Positions 57,179 to 64,000 of a DNA stretch of 64,000 nucleotides are shown here, in pieces. Both the position numbers and the translations under genes were made by a program. Under the pieces are notes generated by a model that was not told the origin of the DNA, made no database searches, and saw nothing but the letters and a program-made list of their open reading frames with translations. Source of the DNA: Suillus spraguei. Its lineage: Eukaryota; Basidiomycota; Agaricomycetes; Boletales; Suillaceae. Position 1 is the stretch's first letter. Every line of letters begins with the position of its first letter. The stretch covers positions 171,597 to 235,596 of the forward strand of contig JABCPU010000062.1 of assembly GCA_016800925.1 (NCBI GenBank), written 5' to 3'.

Positions 57179-58486
57179 ATGAACACTTCTTCCATGTCCA
57201 CTTGTGACATAAAAATCTGGCGCACTTGGGCCCTGGCCATCACTCATGAAGCAGGGGCATATACCGAACAAAAATTCAATGCAGAGAAGACTGGAGGAGA
57301 ACCGGTTATACCTTCTCCGAACCTGGACACTGATCTGGTGATGGCGTGCGATCGCTTGGCTGATGTACTCATAAAGGCATATAAAAATCCCAGTGGGTCT
57401 TCCTGCAGATGTTGAAAATGTGTTTGATCATTCAAATTCCTTCATGATAGTTAAGATACAGATTGATATTGCAAGATATAGCAAATTGATATCCCCAAAG
57501 AACACTGGGCATAATGAGGAGAAAGAGGAGAAGTTGCTTGAGAGGTGTCCTCCTGGCCATGAGGGCACAAAGGTGGTGGACAAACCTGCCACAATTATCG
57601 ATGTTTCCGGTACCATCATCGCATGGTACCTTCCGGACGCCCTGACCAAGACCACCCAGGTGCGTAATGTGTAGATTGTTACTCAATGGATATTGAATAT
57701 CAAATGGTACCTACAGAAGGAAATCAGGGCGGCCACCGATTTGCTGGGTCCAAGCCTCGAAAAAAAGTGTAAAGGCTGATGGCAATTGGCGATATAATCA
57801 AGAATGGTTCAAACAGGGCTCGGAAAATGTTGGGTCAACTCCCGGATGCATCAATTTATCTCCGGCATGGTTTCAACAGGGCCACGAGGTAGGATGTGAT
57901 GAGATGGTGATTTCTGGAGTCAAACTCACCAATCCCATAGAATCTGTCAGATCCGGAGGTATCCGCATCATTGAAGGGACCCTCCTCCGAGAATATCCTG
58001 AAAGCTATTGCAAGGCCGGCAGCCATCGCATCGGCGGCACTCAGGGTCATGCATCCTCAGCAGTATTTTGCAGGGTTACGAGCCTTGTCACACCTCGGAG
58101 ATAAGGCAGTGAGCAAGGAACTGCCACAGATGCCAGAGACCCTGCAGTACTGGGCATCCGTGTTTAACAGCCTCTCCATCATTTCCAATCGGGAAACCCC
58201 CAATCATCGAGACCATTTATCGATTCCTGAATGCTTCGATATTCTCACCACCGTGGGGAACTATTCTAATGCTCGGATGAGTATGCCAAGCCTTCAGCTG
58301 GAATTCAGGTATGATTCCGGCTGTATGATTGCATTTTCGGGAAGAATTGTGAGACATGGTGTTGATGGAGGGGAAGGGGATCGGATTGCTTGGGCATGGT
58401 ATATGAGGGATTCTGTGCACATTTATGCCGGGGTTCCCTCATGTGGATGGGCTATGGTCGAAGGCCACATACTAAGCACGGTGTGA
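57179..58486 (+). pseudogene. TET/JBP-like 2-oxoglutarate/Fe(II) dioxygenase, two A-run frameshifts
   Basis: Reading is 57179-57659, intron 57660-57716, then 57717-57888, intron 57889-57940, then 57941-58486. The dioxygenase core near the end keeps the iron ligands: H-x-D in TPNHRDHLS (58205-58213) and the distal His in GRIVRHGV (58355-58357). A following Arg (DRIAWAWYMRD) would bind 2-oxoglutarate. The order (HRD, LPDLQAEF-like, FSGRIVRHGV) matches the agaric TET/JBP family, which oxidises 5-methylcytosine in DNA. One extra A in the A5 run at 57383-57387 and one in the A7 run at 57760-57766 break the frame. Such genes travel with KDZ transposons, and a KDZ relic lies 2.8 kb away. Confidence 0.72.
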
Positions 58487-60300
58487 AAGATCAAAGAAGT
58501 TGACAGAGTTGTGACCCATGTTAGTAGCAACACACGAATACCATGTACCAATTAGAGCATCAACAGTTCTGGAACTCAAGTCGGAAGTCGAGTTCCATGA
58601 ATTGAGTCCCTAACTCTGTGTATCTCGGGACTCGGGACTCGATCCTCGAAATTAGGGACTCAATGATCGATAGTCCGAATTCAGGCTTCACGCTCGGGAC
58701 TCAGGAAAGTGTGAGGCAACAGACTTTGATCCACACATTGTGACTGCCAAACACCGAACACCGGCAGCCGGCACTCGGGACTCAGGACTGACACCAATGT
58801 GAAAAATATGAATTCACATATAGTGAGTGCCAAATCCCAAACTCAGGCAGCCGGAGCTCGGGACTCGGGACTCAGAACAATGTGAAAGATGTGAATTCAC
58901 ATATCATAAATGACGAACTCCAAATCCCGGCAGCCGGGACTCGGGACTCAGAATAATGTGCAAGTCATTGATCCACACATGTTGAGGGCCGAACTCCGAG
59001 CCCGGCAGCCAGCGGTCGGACTTGGGACTCAGAAGAACGAGAAAGATATTGATTCCTACATGTAAAGTGCCGAATGCCGAATGCCGAACCCTGTGAAAGA
59101 TACTGATTCCCACATATCAAGTGGCGAACCCGGACCCTGGCAGCCGGAACTCGGGACTCGGGACACACAACATTGTGAATGATATTGATGCACACATGTT
59201 AAGTGCCGAACGCGACTGCCGAGCCCGGCACCCGGAACTCGGCACTCGGCACTCACAACAATCCACACATGTTGAGTGCCGAACCCCGAACTCCGGCAGC
59301 CGGAACTCGGGACACACAACATTGTGAATGATATTGATGCACACATGTTAAGTCCCGAACGCCGACTGCCGAGGTCCGGCACCCGGAACTCGGCACTCGG
59401 CACTCAGAATAATCCCACATGTTGAGTGCCGAACCCGAACTCCGGCAGCCGAACTCGGGACTCACAACATTGTGAATGATATTGATGCACACATGTAAGT
59501 GCCGAACGCCGACTGCCGAGCCCGGCACCCGGAACTCGGCACTCGGCACTCAGAATAATCACACATGTTGAGTGCCGAACCCCGACTCCGGCAGCCGGAA
59601 CTCGGGACTCACAACATTGTGAAAGATAGTGATTCCCATATGTAAAGTGCCTAACCCGAACCCCGGCAGCCGGAACTCGGGACTCGGGACACACAACATT
59701 ATGAATGATATTGATGCACACATGTTAAGTCCCGAACGCCGACTGCCGAGCCCCGGGACCCGGAACTCGGCACTCGGCACTCAGAATAATCCACACATGT
59801 TGGGTGCCGAACCCGAACTCCGGCAGCCGGGAGGCGGGACTCGGGACTCACAACATTGTGAATGATATGGATGCACACATGTGAAGTGCCGAACGCCGAC
59901 TGCCGAGGCCCGGGACCCGGAACTCGGGACTCGGGACTCAGAATAATGTGAAAGTTATTGATCCACATATGTTGACTGCCGAACCCCGCACTGTCGCACA
60001 GATATCTATTTCGTCTCGACCCTTGATTGCTGAACCCCAAACCATGAAAACCGGTAGTCCACAATTGTGGGGTTCGGGGTTCGGTACCTAAGATTCGTGA
60101 CTCGCCACTCAGAAATATGTGAGGCAATCTTGCCATTTGGAAGTCGAGTCCCATGAATTAGTCCCAAACTCTAAGTACCATTGCACTCAGGCATTCGCCA
60201 CTCAGCATTTGGGATTTAGGACTCTACACCCGGATCTTGACATCCAGTCCTCAAAATCCGGAACAAAATATTCGGGAGTCAAGACAATCATTTGGACGGA
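58487..60300. repeat. Higher-order minisatellite, about 148-bp unit of two half-units
   Basis: From about 58560 the sequence is built of gggactc/cggcagccgg/gtgccgaac words. Between 59120 and 59960 it forms a regular array. The marker attgtgaatg recurs at 59172, 59321 and 59469, spacing 148-149. A variant follows at 59616, then spacings of 82 and 157. Each unit holds two related half-units of about 75 bases, each ending in a cacatgt...agtgccgaac phrase. Apparent ORFs on both strands are repeat translations. It lies between the dioxygenase and transposase relics. Confidence 0.85.
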
Positions 60301-60338
60301 ATAAAATATTTTACATCATGTATGAAATGAAGACCATT

Positions 60339-60779
60339 CTAATCTAAACACAGTGAAGAGGACTCCACTCCCCTGCCTCTCTTCAATCTCTGTAGCATGT
60401 CAGTGTACATCTTCACCTCTGCCATCTTCTCATGGATACCCTCATCTTGCTCCTCCATCAATGCTACCAGGCGTGCTCGAATCATCTTAAGTCCCATCAC
60501 TGATGGGCCTGATGAGTCATTTACCTCCTCAGGAAGAACCAAGCCATCATCCTCAACTCCATTTACCATCCAATGCTGGTAGTGAACGACACAGGACCTC
60601 ATGATCTGACCCCATTGCCATGGTTCATTCGGAATTTCGGTGTGTCCCATCCACCATGGAGTATCATAGCTGGGAATAATCCGGGATGGATGTCCCGGAG
60701 CTGCGACATCATCAAACTGACACAGGTGGGATGAAAAGATGTGGTCTGGAACAGTGTTCCAGGTGAGCATGGGATACAA
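60339..60779 (-). CDS. Unidentified ORF next to the KDZ relic (146 aa)
   Basis: The open frame reads TVPDHIFSSHLCQFDDVAAP, then RIIPSYDTPWWMGHTEIP, and ends in a helical segment (MIRARLVALMEEQDEGIHEK, then MAEVKMYTDMLQRLKRG). It stays open upstream to about 60850 without another ATG, so it may be a 3' exon of a larger gene. I do not recognise the family. Its position behind the transposase suggests element cargo, but it could be independent. Confidence 0.4.
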   Translation of the reverse strand: MYPMLTWNTVPDHIFSSHLCQFDDVAAPGHPSRIIPSYDTPWWMGHTEIPNEPWQWGQIMRSCVVHYQHWMVNGVEDDGLVLPEEVNDSSGPSVMGLKMIRARLVALMEEQDEGIHEKMAEVKMYTDMLQRLKRGRGVESSSLCLD

Positions 60780-61310
60780 TGTCAGGACATGAGCGACGGG
60801 GCTTGGAACAACAGAAACGATGTTCCTTGCAGCTGAGTACTGCAGGAGTGGCGTAACAAATGTCTGTTGGAAATCTCAGCATTGCCCAAAAAAAGTCAGC
60901 CGGTCATCCGGTCATCAGTCACTTACATTGATTTCCCATTGCAACCCCGGCTTTAAAGTACATGATCCGGGCAGAAGAGGGAGGGTTGTTAGCAGCCTCA
61001 TCTGATATTGAGAGATACATGCGCGGATGCGCGATGCAGCCATATTCAAAGTACAAGAAATATCTTGAAGGTTCAGCTTCATGGGTTGCCAGTGATGTCC
61101 AGTATTTGGAGTGCCAGATGTGGATGCAGGAGTTTCAGGCATGGCTAATGCAAGAGTGTGACGCTGGAATGACACTGACAGATGGTAAAGAGCTGATGAT
61201 ATGAGTCACTGATGGATGGATTAGAATTCAAACTCCGACATGGGCTGACCCGGACAATTCCGGGACTCAATGTTTGGGTGTCAAATATGCGTTTCATCAG
61301 CAAAACAAAT
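60780..61310. other. No supported gene between ORF 60339 and the KDZ relic
   Basis: Overlapping frames on both strands (about 80 codons each, 60915-61204) show no motif. A missing upstream exon of the preceding ORF could lie here, but no splice chain convinced me. Confidence 0.35.
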
Positions 61311-64000
61311 TCATTCATGTGCACCATCGATCAACGAGGGCTGCAGGTCTTGAAATGCTGCCTGTGCATCCTGAGCTAGTAAGGAATACATTTGAGACTG
61401 CCTTCCGGCATAGCATGCATGACCCGGAAGTTGTTTCAACAATGATTCCTGCATCCGGGCACCCCATGTGGTTGCCTTCCACAAGAAAAAGTTGCACGTC
61501 CAATCCATCTCTGATTGCACCAATGATATTTCTTCCATCCATCGATCCCGTAGTGCCTTTGCCCGAAGCCAATGAACTCGGTAAACTTGGGATGGGTCCT
61601 GTCAGCTCACCACGAATATATCAAGCATGCCCGAACTCACATTCCTCATTCCACGAATTTTCTGGACCCTCCATGTCGACTTCCACTGACCAGAACCAAG
61701 CGAGGGACTCATTTCGCTGACCTCGGGCGTTTGGATCGCCGATGGCAGTGCTGATTTTGAGCTGCTCGCGAAGCAGGGGTTTGTATTTCTGAAGCTGGTC
61801 TGGCCCCGGCTCAAGTTGTATCATTTGCTTCCTGGTTTTTGTATATATACTGGCATGTAGGGATACTGCCTGCTGCACTGATGTCACCTGGGACCACGCT
61901 CGAGTTTTTAGGGCTTGAGATTTGGCTTGCCTAACTGTTGTTCGGAACAGGATAGCCTTGTTGCACAAGTGAATGCGGAGATTGTGCAGGGCATCATTGG
62001 CCTGCCCTTCACGAAGGACATCTCCAACGGAATCAGATCCTCTGCCATACAGCGTCTGCAATGTTCAACCCGAGGTTTGATGGCAATGGAATTATGGTGA
62101 GCTCAGGGGAGTTTGTCCATGCATCAGATGTCTCGGTGAAATCGCCGGGTCATCATCGATATCGTCAAGAATATCTATGTTCAAGTCGTCAGGATCGTCA
62201 TCTGCATCAAATCCCTCTCCCAGATGCGTAAGAGCAGACCGAGTGAATTCATCTATCTGGCCTTGAATACGATCGCGTTGCCGGGCGATATCTAATCTCT
62301 GTGTCTCCGTCGATCGTCTTCCAATTCTGCGGACCTCGATGAGCAATGCAATTTGAGCCTCTTCAATTGCCAACCCAATGGATATCCATGTTGCCACAGA
62401 TCTGCGAGGGTGCTGCATGACGGGCATTACCCGCTTCTAGTAGTCTAAGCTCGATCTCCTTTTTGCTTGGTGCTAAGTGAAAAATGAATGCGGAGCTCCA
62501 CGGAGACAAAGAATGTTAACTTACCCTTCTTGATATTGATTTCATATAAATCCATCGCCGCAGGATCCCTGATTCTCTTGGACTGAGCGACCATCTCGCT
62601 GGCTAACCATTGTGTCTTTAAATTGCCGGGTGCAGCTTCATCAAGTCTGTCGAAAGCCTTGCCACTTTCGGCGATGCCATTCTTCGCCAGCTTGTATTTC
62701 CGGCAAAGAGTCCTTTTCATGCGGATCATCTTGCAGAAATTGGAATCGTTCATCTGATAATCAAGACATTCCTTTCGGTGCGGGGATGACATTCCCCGAG
62801 CGGCAGGGGAAATCAGGTTGAGACGCGCCCATAGGGTCTCCATGATCTCTCCATCAATCCGGCCAATGCCTTCAATAAAATTCGAAGCATATCGGACATA
62901 GCAACTGTCCTGATGTCCATGCACATGCCACAACCGATTCCAGGAATGATGGTCAGTTCCGGTACCATGTCAAGGTATCGGCTTCGATCCACCCGAACAC
63001 GAAAGTGCTTGTTGTATTGACAATTGATGTCATAGAAGGTGACAGCCCTGGTAATGCCTTCCATGTTGTGCTGGGCAGCCTCACAAAGGCGTAGTCCATG
63101 TTCATTTGTCTGCAAATGATGCATGGTCAACTAGTGAATTCGAATGGCATGTTTGGCTTGCCTTTCCCCTTTCTGAAAATCAACCATCGAGTGAGGGACA
63201 AAGCACCCATGCCGGCGCAGGCAACTCCCCCGATTCCTGTGGACTCGAGCTTGTGCCGCGCCGCATTTGCTTGATTGACCGCCCGGTGATTGTTGCAGCT
63301 CGATTTTTTCACCGTGTCAGCAGCCTCCGCAAGATGCATGTTATACCTGTCCTTTCCGACCATGAATCCAAGCCCATCTGAAAGCCAAACTTCATCGAGG
63401 GGATTAATGGGATGCAGGTGTTCAGCTTTTGAAATTTCCGTCCATCACAAATGACCGGTGTATTTCCAGCTTGGAGTTCTTATCATCGCCGAGTTCACTT
63501 CGGTATTGAACATGACTCACTCATCAAGTGATTCATCCCCTGACAAGATACATTAATCCCAGCTGAGGACATGCCGGGCAAAATAATGCAAGATCTCCTG
63601 CGTTCGGGATGTCAGAACGATGGCCATAGCCATGCCATTTCATGGTCTTCAACTGCCTCCACTGTCGAGCGACTCTCATGAGCTCTCTGTATCGATCCTT
63701 GCCACGGCCTGTGTCAACATCATGTCCTTTAGATGAAGCACAAATAGCATTACCGGAACAAGGTGTGGAAACATGCTCGAGGTCATTCGCCGGAGCTTAC
63801 TGTAATAGTTCATTGCGGAGGTGCCGCATTCAAGGTTGTCCAATAGAAAATCATCCAGCACTCCGAAGGTAAACACGGTCTTCGGCCTGTTAAACGATGC
63901 AGGGAAAAATCCATGCCGAAACATTTGAATGTCCGGACTCATGGCATTTGGACAATCGCAGCAGCGAACCTCGAGGCGGTGAACTCCGGACTTGTCAACA
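61311..64000 (-). pseudogene. KDZ transposase (CxC2-type), frameshifted, runs off window
   Basis: From the window end inward the minus strand reads the CxC-type zinc region (VRCCDCPNA, then FPASFNRPKTVFTF, near 63970-63850) and CNNHRAVNQANAARHKLEST (near 63290). YDINCQYNKHF follows near 63030. The K-D-Z core HVHGHQDSCYVRYASNF, then GIGRIDGEIMETLW, lies near 62930-62830. Then come IEEAQIALLIEVRRIG, a helical segment (REGQANDALHNLRIHL) and a C-terminal end (LRDRWMEEISLV, LLKQLPGHACYAGRQSQM, near 61550-61390). Single-base losses near 63205 (before RHGCFV-type sequence), near 62935 and near 62107 break it. The conserved Asp residues for DNA cleavage survive. KDZ enzymes mobilise large DNA transposons in fungi. 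Confidence 0.82.

Noticed and set aside
58560..60060. Possible CRISPR-like or coding array on either strand
   Set aside because: Repeats and spacers are not distinct; the units vary continuously and every ORF is a repeat translation. It is a minisatellite in a eukaryote.
1..64000. Sequence error as the cause of all the frameshifts
   Set aside because: Host genes splice into complete frames over several kb, while breaks are confined to transposon genes and extra paralogs. It remains possible for the two A-run slips in the dioxygenase.

Overview
The window reads as nuclear DNA of a mushroom-forming basidiomycete (Agaricomycetes). Supporting signs are short spliceosomal introns (about 44-63 nt, GT...AG), F-box/leucine-rich genes, an agaric-type 7-TM membrane protein, a KDZ-type (CxC2) transposase relic with a TET/JBP-type dioxygenase relic beside it, and abundant LTR retrotransposons. 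No rRNA, tRNA, CRISPR array or bacterial operon was seen.

Layout. 1-11107: two Ty3/gypsy chromoviruses facing each other. Copy A (+) is cut by the window start and appears nested in the 3' LTR of copy B (-). The family carries a chromodomain, an extra zinc-knuckle ORF downstream of pol, and a primer-binding site that looks self-priming (Tf1/sushi type). 11108-13785: repeats and a solo LTR whose target site can be compared with an uninterrupted neighbouring repeat. 13786-31930: a degenerate tandem triplication, each unit carrying a multi-exon membrane glycoprotein gene on the minus strand plus relics of a second gene. Only the middle glycoprotein copy (19815-22231) is open throughout. An alpha-mannosidase C-terminal fragment lies inside unit 1.

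32639-44606 is the host gene island: an adenosine-deaminase-like (N6-methyl-AMP deaminase type) gene, two complete F-box genes and at least two F-box relics, a small secreted cysteine-rich protein, and a 7-TM protein gene with a 7-nt micro-exon. The first two and the second F-box gene splice into complete frames.

45770-55928 is a nested transposon block: a Ty1/copia element (-) holding three LTR-like insertions, with a third gypsy copy (C) in its gag. 55929-64000 has minisatellites, a tandem 237-bp duplication, a TET/JBP-like dioxygenase pseudogene (+), a roughly 148-bp higher-order minisatellite and a KDZ transposase pseudogene (-) running off the window end. The dioxygenase and transposase look like remains of one TET/JBP-bearing KDZ transposon.

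Host genes are intact while transposon genes carry single-base indels and TGA stops, so the breaks look like real decay, not poor sequence. All exon structures were inferred by eye from splice signals, frame continuity and comparison of duplicated copies; no alignment or database search was run.
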